Shown here: piece after piece, positions 10,275-18,002 of the stretch
Position numbering within the stretch: the stretch's first letter is position 1
How the letters are laid out: every line of letters begins with the position of its first letter
Assembly (NCBI GenBank): GCA_036401335.1
Contig: DASWVC010000431.1
Span: 1 to 21,441, forward strand
Reading direction: 5' to 3'
From: DASWVC01 sp036401335
GTDB lineage: Bacteria > Verrucomicrobiota > Verrucomicrobiia > Chthoniobacterales > JAFAMB01
DNA length: 21,441 bases
Position numbers and translations under genes: made by a program
Notes under the pieces: model-generated
The model's input: the letters and a program-made list of their open reading frames with translations, nothing else
What the model was told of the DNA's origin: nothing
The model's database searches: none

Positions 10275-12791
10275 GTGAGTTTTTTCCGTCAGCACGTCCT
10301 TCGCTACGCCCTCCAGCACAAACTGCTGGCCGCCGTCAACGTGCTCAGCGTCGCGCTTGGCGCTGCCGTCTTCCTGGCGGTCCAAATCGTGAACCAGAGC
10401 GCCTCCCGGGCCTTTGCCGCGGGGGTGGACGTCGTGGCGGGGCGGGCGCATCTCGAGGCGCGCGGCAGCCTTCCGGTCGAACTCTGGCCGCGGCTTAAAG
10501 CCGTGCCTGGGTGCACCGCTGTAACCCCGTTGGTGGAAGGGTTGATCACCGTTCCGGAGTTCCCGGGCGAATACCTGCACTTGCTTGGCATTGACCCTTT
10601 TACGAATGAACCTTTTCAAACGTTCAAGGTGCAGGATGCCCGCGGCCAGAGTTTCGACGCTGACCAGTGGTTTGGCGACCCGGCTGCGGTGGCGGTGAGC
10701 CGCGCCTTTGCCGACAAACACCACCTTCATGTCGGCGACCCTTTCCGGGTGCAGGTGGGGGAGCGGGAAGTGACGTTGCGGATCAGTTTTTACATCGATG
10801 TGGGTGAGGCGGACTCCCATTTTGCCGTCATGGACGTGGGCTGGGCCCAGGAGCTCCTGGGGCAGCCGACCCGGCTCACCGCGGTGCTCTTCCGGTTGCA
10901 AGACCCGCAACGCCCTGAGCCCGTCATCGAGAGGTTGCGTCAGCTCCTGCCCCCCAATGCCGTGGTCCGTTCCCCGGAACAGCGCAGCGCGCAGGTGGCC
11001 AACCTCCTGGCCGGCTTTCAGTTAAACCTGACCGCCTTGAGCTTGGTGTCGCTGCTGGTCGGTGTCTTTCTTATCTACAACACGGTCACGGCATCAGCAG
11101 CCCGGCGCCGGACCGAGATTGGGATCCTTCGGTCAATCGGGGGTTCGCGCGGGCTGGTGCGGTTCCTTTTTTTGAGTGAAGCGGGCCTGTATGGTGTGGT
11201 TGGCTCCGTGCTGGGGTGTTTCCTGGGGGTGCTGCTGGCCCGGGCGCTGGTGCGGGCCGTCGCTCAGACGATCTCGAACCTGTACGTTCTTACCTCGATC
11301 GAACGCCTTTACGTGCCCACCTGGGAAATCCCGCTGGTCCTTTCGCTTGGCGTGGGTTCGGCCGTTCTCGGCGCGTTTGTGCCGGCGCAGGCGGCGGCAA
11401 ACCTGCCGCCGTTGCAGGCGCTGAACCTGGCGGCCATTGGCGGGACGAGCCGTCGCCGGCGCGGGGCCTGGGCGGTGGCCAGCCTTGCCCTGCTGGCGTG
11501 CGCCGGCTTCTGCAGCTGGCTTGCGTTCAACGCCGGCCGCATCGCCGGTTTCGGGGCAGCCTTCTTTACCCTGGCAGGATTCTGCGCCCTCTCACCGCTG
11601 CTCACAGAAGCAAGCGGGGGCTTTTTCCGCCGCGTGCTACAGGCTTCGCTCCTGGGACGGTTGGCTGCGCGGAACCTGGTCCGGTCCGTCTCCCATCATG
11701 CCGTAACCGTGGCCGCTCTGGCTTCCGCCCTGGCCATGCTCGTGAGCGTCTCGATCATGATCCACTCCTTCCGGGCCGCCGTTAACCGCTGGGTCGATCG
11801 CCGGTTGGTGGCCGACGTCTTCGTGACCCCCAGCCAGAACGAGATCGTCGGGATGCAAAGCTTTGTCACGCCTGGTTTTTTGCAGAAACTGCAAGCCCTG
11901 CCGGAAGTCGCGGCCTGGGACACCTACCGGGAAACCACCGTCATGCTTCGCAACCAACCGGTGGCGCTCGGGGTGGTCATCGGTTCGCTCCGCAGCGTCC
12001 CTGAATTCGTGGGCGGCCGCGACCAGGAAAAGTTTGCGCGGTTCCGCCGGCCCGATGCCGTCATCGTCTCTGAACCGCTGGCCCGTCGTTTTCACCTCAA
12101 CGATGGGGCCTTTGTGGAACTGCCGACGCCACTTGGCCCCCATCGTTTTGAGGTGGTGGGCACGTATTACGACTACACCAAGGATGCCGGAGTCATGCTG
12201 ATGCAGCGGGAAAATTTCCTGCGCTTCTGGCCTGAGCCGGATGTCAATTCCGTCGCCCTTTACCTGAAGCCGGGTCAGGCAGCCGAACCGATGGTAGCCG
12301 GGCTCCAGCAACGGCTGCCGGAAGCGAAATATTACACCGTCCGGTCCAACGCGAGCCTGCGCTCCCTGGTCCGGCAAATTTTTGAGCAGACGTTTGCGGT
12401 GACCTACGCGTTGCGGTTGGTGGCGATGCTGGTAGCCGTTATCGGCATCGTTCTTAACCTGACTGTGCTGGTCAAAGAACGCGAGCGGGAACTCGCCGTG
12501 ACCCGGGCCCTGGGAGCAGCCCGGCACCAGTTGGTGGCGCTGATCCTGACTGAAGCCGTACTGCTCGGGTTGATCGCCTTATTGCTTGGGGTCGCCGCCG
12601 GCTGCACCCTTGCCGTGGTCCTGACCGAGGTTATCAACAAGGCTTTTTTCGGTTGGACCATTCCGCTGTCCATTCCGTGGGATCAATTGGCCCTAACCCC
12701 CTTTTTGCTGGTGCCCGTCTCCCTTCTCAGCGGCCTGGTCCCAGCCCTGCGGGCAGCCCGCGCCCCCATCATTGCCGCCATCCGGGAGTAA
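10275..12791 (+). CDS. FtsX-family ABC transporter permease (MacB/LolC-type core, two FtsX domains)
   Basis: An 838-residue inner-membrane protein. One transmembrane helix near 15-38 is followed by a large periplasmic MacB-PCD-like domain (about 40-245). The first FtsX domain has three helices starting near 252 (TALSLVSLLVGVFLIYNTV, then RRRTEIGILRSIGGSR). More helices follow near 390-435 and 470-495, then a second periplasmic domain and a second FtsX domain from about 709 (LRLVAMLVAVIGIVLN, then ERERELAVTRALGAAR). This is the duplicated arrangement of large permeases working with a MacB/LolD-like ATPase in export of lipids, lipoproteins or peptides. No ATPase gene is adjacent in the window. 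The start is GTG at 10275, with a purine-rich AAAAGGGAG directly before it, 8 bases after glnD. The substrate is unknown. Confidence 0.88.
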   Translation: MSFFRQHVLRYALQHKLLAAVNVLSVALGAAVFLAVQIVNQSASRAFAAGVDVVAGRAHLEARGSLPVELWPRLKAVPGCTAVTPLVEGLITVPEFPGEYLHLLGIDPFTNEPFQTFKVQDARGQSFDADQWFGDPAAVAVSRAFADKHHLHVGDPFRVQVGEREVTLRISFYIDVGEADSHFAVMDVGWAQELLGQPTRLTAVLFRLQDPQRPEPVIERLRQLLPPNAVVRSPEQRSAQVANLLAGFQLNLTALSLVSLLVGVFLIYNTVTASAARRRTEIGILRSIGGSRGLVRFLFLSEAGLYGVVGSVLGCFLGVLLARALVRAVAQTISNLYVLTSIERLYVPTWEIPLVLSLGVGSAVLGAFVPAQAAANLPPLQALNLAAIGGTSRRRRGAWAVASLALLACAGFCSWLAFNAGRIAGFGAAFFTLAGFCALSPLLTEASGGFFRRVLQASLLGRLAARNLVRSVSHHAVTVAALASALAMLVSVSIMIHSFRAAVNRWVDRRLVADVFVTPSQNEIVGMQSFVTPGFLQKLQALPEVAAWDTYRETTVMLRNQPVALGVVIGSLRSVPEFVGGRDQEKFARFRRPDAVIVSEPLARRFHLNDGAFVELPTPLGPHRFEVVGTYYDYTKDAGVMLMQRENFLRFWPEPDVNSVALYLKPGQAAEPMVAGLQQRLPEAKYYTVRSNASLRSLVRQIFEQTFAVTYALRLVAMLVAVIGIVLNLTVLVKERERELAVTRALGAARHQLVALILTEAVLLGLIALLLGVAAGCTLAVVLTEVINKAFFGWTIPLSIPWDQLALTPFLLVPVSLLSGLVPALRAARAPIIAAIRE

Positions 12792-12812
12792 GTGGCACCG
12801 GATCAAGCGGCG

Positions 12813-12843
12813 GTCCGGTAGGGGAGCTTGTCCTCAAGCGCCC
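12813..12843 (+). repeat. REP-like palindrome, copy A
   Basis: A 31-base element with GTCCG, the head GTAG (12818-12821), then GGG-A-GCTTG, loop TCCT, CAAGC-G-CCC. The arms pair with a single A.G mismatch. It is the exact reverse complement of copy D (20131-20161) over all 31 bases. It lies 22 bases after the ABC permease stop and before the xanthine dehydrogenase gene, so it is extragenic, as is usual for REP elements. Confidence 0.85.
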
Positions 12844-13002
12844 GTGCCCACGCCACACGGCGCGCCCGGCAAGGGACTGCCGGCCCTGCCGGGCTGCTTC
12901 CACGCCGACACCTTCATACCCCGTTACGCTGACACGTTCTTCCACGGCCGACCCTGTCGGCGGCCTTGGCCTAATCGGTGCAATCGGTCCCATTCGAGTT
13001 GC
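12844..13002. other. Spacer before xanthine dehydrogenase with short repeats
   Basis: It contains an imperfect 14-base direct repeat, ACGCCGACACCTTC (12902-12915) and ACGCTGACACGTTC (12926-12939; 12 of 14 match), and a 6-bp hairpin GCCGAC-CCT-GTCGGC (12947-12961). A frame continuous with the xanthine dehydrogenase gene runs through it but shows no protein-like content, so I treat it as upstream non-coding DNA that probably holds the promoter. Confidence 0.4.
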
Positions 13003-16000
13003 GTGAGGCAGGTGCTAAAGGCATGGTTTTCACCCGTGCAAGCTGCCACGGGTTCAGGTTCAGGGTCATTCGAGTTCGAGCTCAATGGGAAGGTGCGGCG
13101 GGTCAGCGGCATTTCGCCAAACATCACACTGCTGCAGTATTTGCGGGCCAATGGTTTACTTGGCGCCAAGGAGGGGTGCGCTGAAGGTGACTGCGGCGCA
13201 TGTTCCGTCGCCCTTTTCGAGCGAAGCCCTCAAGGCAACTCAACGTGCCGCGCCATCAACAGTTGCCTGGTGCCGGTGTGCGCACTGGCCGGTCGCGCGG
13301 TTCTAACGGTGGAGGGCCTCGCGCCGGCACCCGGATCGTTGCACCCGGTGCAGCAGGCGATGGTTGACCGGCATGCGTCCCAATGCGGCTACTGCACGCC
13401 CGGCATCGTGATGTCGCTCGTTGAAGGTTGCAGCCGCCCTGACCTGAACCAGGAATGGAAACTCGCCGATCAACTCTGCGGCAACCTTTGCCGGTGCACG
13501 GGTTACCGGCCGATCCGTGAGGCGGCCCTGCAGGCCTTTGCCGCGTGCGCGCCGGCGCGGCTTGATGAAAACCACCTGGCTGCCTCGATGTACCGGGACG
13601 CTGCGCCCTTGCCGATGGATTACCGGCATGGCGACGAAAGGTATTTCCGCCCGGACGGGCTGCCAGAACTTTTCCGTTTGCTGGCGGCTTACCCGAAGGC
13701 GCAACTCGTTGCCGGAGCGACCGAGATCGGGCTGCGCCTCACGAAGCATTACGAACGCTTTCCGGTCCTGGTGTCGTTGGAGGCCGTCCCGGAGCTTCTG
13801 ACCCTCGAGGAGGACGAGCAGGCGTGGCGGTTGGGGGGAGCGGTCAGCCTGACCCGGGTGTGGGAATTCATGGGCGACGCGTTGCCGGCGTTCCAGGACG
13901 TCCTGCGGGGGTTCGGTTCCCGCCAGATCCGGAACCGGGCGACGTTGGGCGGCAACCTGGCGACGGCGTCACCGATCGGGGATGCTGCCCCCGTGTTGCT
14001 GGCAATGGACGCTTCGCTGGTCCTGGCCAGCGCAGAAGGGGAACGGACATTGCCGGTCTCGGAGTTTTTCGTCGGGTACCGAACCACGGCCCTTCAGGCG
14101 GGGGAAGTTCTGCGCGAGGTGATCATCCCGAAGCGGTTGACTTCCGACGTCGGGCAGCGGCAGGCGACCCGTTTTTACAAGGTCTCCCGGAGAAAAGAGA
14201 TGGACATCAGCACCGTTTCAGCGGCGTTTACGTTGGTGCTGGACGGTGGCGGCCGGATCACGGCGGCTCGCGTGGCGTACGGCGGTGTTGCTCCGCTGCC
14301 CAAACGGGCGGAAACCGTCGAACGGATGCTGGTTGGGCAAACCCTGGCTGCCTCCCTTGAGGCACAAGTCAGGACGGTGCTGTCCTCTGCCTACACGCCG
14401 ATTTCCGACGTTCGGGGCAGTGCGGAGTACCGCAAAGCGCTGGTGCTGGAACTGTTCGGACGCTTCCTCGCCGAGACCTGCGAAGGAAATCAAGGGGAAA
14501 CGCCGTGCGCCGACGTGCTTGTGCCGGCTCCCCTGGCCTACCCCGGTGCGTGGCCGCACGAAAGCGGGCATAAACACGTGGCCGGTACCGCCCGGTACGT
14601 CGATGACCTTGCTGCCGGCCAGCGGGCGCTGGACGTCTGGCCGGTCTGCTCGCCCCATGCCCGGGCGCACATCGTGAGCGCGAACGCGGAAGCGGCGCGG
14701 CAAGTCCCCGGGGTGACGGCGATTCTGTTTGCCGGCGACATCCCGGGCCCTAACCAGGTGGGGCCGGTGCGGCCCGACGAGCCTTTGCTGGCGGAAGGTG
14801 AAGTTTTTTATCACGGGCAGATGGTAGCGCTCGTGGTGGGGACGTCGCTGGACGTTTGCCGGCAGGCAGCCAGCCTGGTTGAAGTCGAATACGAGCCCCT
14901 GGTACCCGTGCTCGGTTTGCGGGAAGCGATTGAACAGAAGTCGTACCACACGGAAGGAAACCACCTCAGGCGTGGCGACCTTGCGGCCGCCCTCGCCGCT
15001 GCGCCCCGGCAGCTGGGCGGCGAGCTGGAGATTGGGGGCCAGGACCATTTTTACCTGGAGACCCATGCGGCGCTGGCCGAACCCGGCGAGGACGGTGCCA
15101 TGCGGGTGGTGAGTTCCACCCAGCACCCTTCGGAAGTGCAGCTGCTGCTGGCTAAACTGCTCGCGGTTCCCGCAAACCGGGTGGTGGTGGAGTGTCCGCG
15201 CATGGGAGGCGCTTTTGGCGGGAAAGAGACGCAGGGCGTCTTGACCGCCGGCCTGGCCGCGGTGGCGGCCCGGATCACGGGTCAACCGGTCCGGATGCGT
15301 TTGAATCGCGACCAGGACATGATCATCACGGGCAAGCGTCATCCGTTCCTGGCCCGGTTCGCCGTCGGTTTCGACGACGAGGGGCTGATCCACGGGGTGC
15401 GCGCGGCCTTGGTCTCGGACGGTGGGTGGTCGCTCGACCTGTCGACGGCGGTAACCGACCGGGCTCTGTTTCATCTGGATAACGCCTATTACCTGCCTGC
15501 GGTCGAGTTCAGCGGCCGGGTTGCCCGGACCAACGTTGCTTCCAACACCGCTTTCCGTGGGTTTGGCGGTCCGCAGGGAATGGTGGTAATGGAAGAAATC
15601 ATGGATCGGGTGGCCCGGGCCGTGCACCTGCCGCCCGAGCTGGTCCGGCAGCGCAACCTGTACCGGGGCGACGGTCCCAGCCGCACCACCCATTACGGTC
15701 AAGTGCTCGACGATGATCGCGTTGAGCGTGTCTGGCACGAACTGATCGCCCGCAGCGACTTTGCGTTGCGCCGGCGGCAGCTGGCGGCTTGGAACGCCGA
15801 GCACCGGCATCGCAAACGTGGACTGGCGATCACGCCGGTGAAGTTCGGCATCTCGTTCACGGTGACCCACCTTAACCAGGCCGGGGCGCTGGTCTTGATT
15901 TACCAGGACGGCACGGTGCAGGTGAACCACGGCGGCACAGAGATGGGCCAGGGCATCCACACCAACATGCTGGCCATCGCGAGTAAAGAGCTCGGCATCA

Positions 16001-16893
16001 CCCCCGACCGTGTCCGGGTCATGGTGACGAGCACCGAGAAAGTTCCCAACACGTCGGCGACCGCAGCCAGCTCCGGCACGGACCTGAACGGGGCTGCCGT
16101 CCGTCAGGCCTGCATGGAATTGCGCGCCAGGTTGTTAGGCGTGGCCTGCCACGCCCTAAGCGAGCGTGCCGGGCGCGCTTTGACCGTGGACGACCTGGAA
16201 ATGGGGGCCAACGCCGTGTCCGCAAAGCTGGATTCCTCGTTGTCGCTGCCGTTCAAAGTCGTCGTCCAACTTGCCTGCCAGTCTCGGGTGAGCCTTTCGG
16301 CCACCGGTTTTTATAAAACGCCCGGCATTCATTGGGACTGGGTGCAAGGACGGGGCAAACCGTTCCACTATTTCGGCATTGGGGCCGCGGTGGCGGAAGT
16401 GGAAGTGGATGGCCGGACCGGGGTGCACCAATTGCTGCGCGTCGACATCCTGCACGACGCGGGCGATTCCATCAATCCCGCCGTCAACCGTGGCCAGATC
16501 GAGGGCGGTTTCATCCAGGGCGCAGGGTGGCTGACCACCGAACAAGTGGCCTGGGACGCGGCGGGCCGGCTCCTGACGCATTCACCCGACACGTACAAGA
16601 TCCCCGCCTTCGGGGACGTCCCACGCGATTTTCGCGTGAGTTTCCTGTCCGAGGCCACCCAGACAAACAATGTTTACGGTTCCAAGGCGGTCGGAGAACC
16701 ACCCCTGATGCTGGCGCTTTCCGTCCGTGAGGCCATCCGGGATGCCGTCGCTGCTTTTGGACAGCAGCCGGACCGGGTGGATCTTGCACTGCCCGCGACC
16801 GCGGAGGCCATTTACTGGGCGGTTCAACAGGTTACGCCTGAGGCCAAGGTTGACCGGATGCCCACCCGGGCGCAGGGGTTGGTGATCGCCTGA
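13003..16893 (+). CDS. Xanthine dehydrogenase, single fused chain (2Fe-2S, FAD and molybdopterin domains)
   Basis: An enzyme of about 1296 residues that oxidises hypoxanthine and xanthine to urate. The N-terminal part carries two [2Fe-2S] clusters: cysteines 59, 64, 67 and 88 (in EGCAEGDCGAC and NSCL), then 128, 131, 163 and 165 (in QCGYC and CRCTGYRPI). The FAD domain has AGATEIGLRLTK and RNRATLGGNLATASPIGD. The molybdenum domain shows GQDHFYLETH, MGGAFGGKETQ, NTAFRGFGGPQG (substrate Arg), KFGISFTV, GGTEMGQG and KAVGEPPLMLA with the catalytic Glu at 1232. All residues that set xanthine dehydrogenase apart from aldehyde oxidase-like relatives appear present. Bacterial forms are often split into XdhA/XdhB; here both are one chain, as in eukaryotes. 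The start is uncertain: GTG at 13003, 13012 or 13036 are candidates and no ATG is in frame. A GSGSGS stretch precedes the first domain. xdhC is convergent, 35 bases away. Confidence 0.93.
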   Translation: MRQVLKAWFSPVQAATGSGSGSFEFELNGKVRRVSGISPNITLLQYLRANGLLGAKEGCAEGDCGACSVALFERSPQGNSTCRAINSCLVPVCALAGRAVLTVEGLAPAPGSLHPVQQAMVDRHASQCGYCTPGIVMSLVEGCSRPDLNQEWKLADQLCGNLCRCTGYRPIREAALQAFAACAPARLDENHLAASMYRDAAPLPMDYRHGDERYFRPDGLPELFRLLAAYPKAQLVAGATEIGLRLTKHYERFPVLVSLEAVPELLTLEEDEQAWRLGGAVSLTRVWEFMGDALPAFQDVLRGFGSRQIRNRATLGGNLATASPIGDAAPVLLAMDASLVLASAEGERTLPVSEFFVGYRTTALQAGEVLREVIIPKRLTSDVGQRQATRFYKVSRRKEMDISTVSAAFTLVLDGGGRITAARVAYGGVAPLPKRAETVERMLVGQTLAASLEAQVRTVLSSAYTPISDVRGSAEYRKALVLELFGRFLAETCEGNQGETPCADVLVPAPLAYPGAWPHESGHKHVAGTARYVDDLAAGQRALDVWPVCSPHARAHIVSANAEAARQVPGVTAILFAGDIPGPNQVGPVRPDEPLLAEGEVFYHGQMVALVVGTSLDVCRQAASLVEVEYEPLVPVLGLREAIEQKSYHTEGNHLRRGDLAAALAAAPRQLGGELEIGGQDHFYLETHAALAEPGEDGAMRVVSSTQHPSEVQLLLAKLLAVPANRVVVECPRMGGAFGGKETQGVLTAGLAAVAARITGQPVRMRLNRDQDMIITGKRHPFLARFAVGFDDEGLIHGVRAALVSDGGWSLDLSTAVTDRALFHLDNAYYLPAVEFSGRVARTNVASNTAFRGFGGPQGMVVMEEIMDRVARAVHLPPELVRQRNLYRGDGPSRTTHYGQVLDDDRVERVWHELIARSDFALRRRQLAAWNAEHRHRKRGLAITPVKFGISFTVTHLNQAGALVLIYQDGTVQVNHGGTEMGQGIHTNMLAIASKELGITPDRVRVMVTSTEKVPNTSATAASSGTDLNGAAVRQACMELRARLLGVACHALSERAGRALTVDDLEMGANAVSAKLDSSLSLPFKVVVQLACQSRVSLSATGFYKTPGIHWDWVQGRGKPFHYFGIGAAVAEVEVDGRTGVHQLLRVDILHDAGDSINPAVNRGQIEGGFIQGAGWLTTEQVAWDAAGRLLTHSPDTYKIPAFGDVPRDFRVSFLSEATQTNNVYGSKAVGEPPLMLALSVREAIRDAVAAFGQQPDRVDLALPATAEAIYWAVQQVTPEAKVDRMPTRAQGLVIA

Positions 16894-16928
16894 CCTTGAA
16901 CGGTGGGAAGCGTGCGGTCGGGGTATGG

Positions 16929-17783
16929 TCAAGGTTCAAGCTTCATCGACTGCCCCGGCTGGCGGCGTAAGACGGCAAGCATTTCTGCAACGATGCTCAC
17001 CGCAATTTCCATCGGGGAATCAGCGCCGATCGCCAAGCCGATCGGCGCGTGCACCCGGTGGAGCTTTTCGGCCGGGATTCCGCGCCGGCTGAGTTCATCG
17101 TAAACCCTGCGCACCTTACGGCGGCTGCCGATCATGCCCAGGTAACCCAGGGCCTCCGTCTCGTGAGTTAACAACGCGTGCAGGGTTTCCTGGTCCATCA
17201 GGTAATTGCGGTTTACCAGGACGACCGCGTCCTGCGGCCGGAACACCTGCCGGTCGATGAATGCCCGGTTCGGTTCGGTAAGGAGTTGCGCGTCACCCGG
17301 CCCGAAAGCGCGCAGGTATTCCGGCCGGTCTTCCACCGCCGTCACCCTGAACCCACACGCTTTTGCCAATTGCCCCAACGCCTGCGCACAATGGCCCGCT
17401 CCGAAAATGAACAACGCCGGCGGCGGCGTCTGCGGTTCAATCAGCACGGTTGCCTCGCCGCCGCAGATTGCCCCGAAGGAATCGACGCTGCCTTCGTGCA
17501 ACGGGTAGGTCCGGAGCACGGTTTCACCCGTGCGGAGGGTTTCCCTGGCATCTTCGATGACCAGCGATTCAAACTTGCCGCCGCCCACCGTGCCGATGGC
17601 GGGTCCGTCAGCAAACACAAGCATTTTGGTGCCGCTTCGGCGTGGCACCGATCCCCGGGTTGATGCCACCGTAGCCAGCGCGCAAGCCCGGCCGGCTTCG
17701 ACGGCGTGCCGCAAGGCTTGCACCCACTCGGTTCCAGGCAGTTCATTGGCCTGGAAGTCCAGAATTTCATTCGCACCGGTCAT
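16929..17783 (-). CDS. xdhC: XdhC family protein (molybdenum cofactor insertion for xanthine dehydrogenase)
   Basis: A 284-residue cytoplasmic protein. The N-terminal XdhC/CoxI domain has ALATVASTRGSVPRRSGTKM, GTVGGGKFE and the AICGGE segment with Cys107. A Rossmann-type C-terminal domain starts with ALFIFGAGHCAQAL (GAGHCA at 128-133) and VTAVEDRPEYL, then DAVVLVNRNYLMD, LGYLGMIGSRRK and HAPIGLAIGADSPMEIAVSI. In the family, XdhC binds molybdenum cofactor, aids its sulfuration and delivers it to the XdhB part. Its position next to the fused xanthine dehydrogenase (ends 35 bases apart, convergent) and divergent from a purine permease supports that role. Expression must come from its own promoter because its strand differs. 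No Shine-Dalgarno sequence is seen. Confidence 0.92.
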   Translation of the reverse strand: MTGANEILDFQANELPGTEWVQALRHAVEAGRACALATVASTRGSVPRRSGTKMLVFADGPAIGTVGGGKFESLVIEDARETLRTGETVLRTYPLHEGSVDSFGAICGGEATVLIEPQTPPPALFIFGAGHCAQALGQLAKACGFRVTAVEDRPEYLRAFGPGDAQLLTEPNRAFIDRQVFRPQDAVVLVNRNYLMDQETLHALLTHETEALGYLGMIGSRRKVRRVYDELSRRGIPAEKLHRVHAPIGLAIGADSPMEIAVSIVAEMLAVLRRQPGQSMKLEP

Positions 17784-17796
17784 AGCCAGGACATTG

Positions 17797-17825
17797 TGTG
17801 TAGAATTTTGGCCATCTGCTCACAA
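17797..17825 (-). promoter_or_regulatory. Weak candidate promoter for xdhC
   Basis: On the minus strand TTGTGA (17825-17820; 4 of 6 to consensus) and TACACA (17802-17797; 3 of 6) are 17 bases apart, just before the xdhC start. The -35 box overlaps the inverted repeat at 17816-17833, which would suit an operator. The match is weak. Confidence 0.2.
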
Positions 17826-17833
17826 TTGAGCAG
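17816..17833. promoter_or_regulatory. Inverted repeat, possible operator in the xdhC/permease divergent region
   Basis: CTGCTCA-CAAT-TGAGCAG is a perfect 7-bp inverted repeat with a 4-base centre, located 33 bases upstream of xdhC and about 170 bases upstream of the permease start. The place between divergent purine genes and the size fit a dimeric repressor or activator site. No regulator gene is in the window. Confidence 0.4.
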
Positions 17834-17902
17834 CTCCACACTGCGGGAATCGGTGTTTTTCTCGTACACCCGTGCCTTCAGGTTAAAGTTTATTCCTCCC
17901 GT

Positions 17903-17924
17903 ACCCGTCCCCCAATGGACGGGT
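17903..17924. promoter_or_regulatory. Second inverted repeat in the divergent region
   Basis: ACCCGTCC (17903-17910) and GGACGGGT (17917-17924) form a perfect 8-bp inverted repeat with a 6-base centre, 78 bases before the purine permease ATG. It could be an RNA hairpin in the permease leader or another protein site. It lacks the features of a purine riboswitch. Confidence 0.35.
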
Positions 17925-18002
17925 GGCCGCCGTGCGACCAATTCCAGGGGTCGGCGCGCATCTCCCTTTCATCCCGGTCACGAAACTTGCTACAGCTTTG
18001 CC

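Noticed and set aside
14218..15960. Very long open frame (580 codons) on the minus strand
   Set aside because: It lies wholly antisense to the xanthine dehydrogenase gene, whose motifs are unambiguous; high GC keeps the opposite frame free of stops.
17784..18002. Purine riboswitch upstream of the purine permease
   Set aside because: I could not find the conserved junction and loop sequences of the purine aptamer; only simple inverted repeats are present.
17706..18002. N-terminal extension of the purine permease frame
   Set aside because: It would overlap xdhC on the other strand and adds 99 residues unlike the AzgA family, whose N-terminus matches the ATG at 18003.
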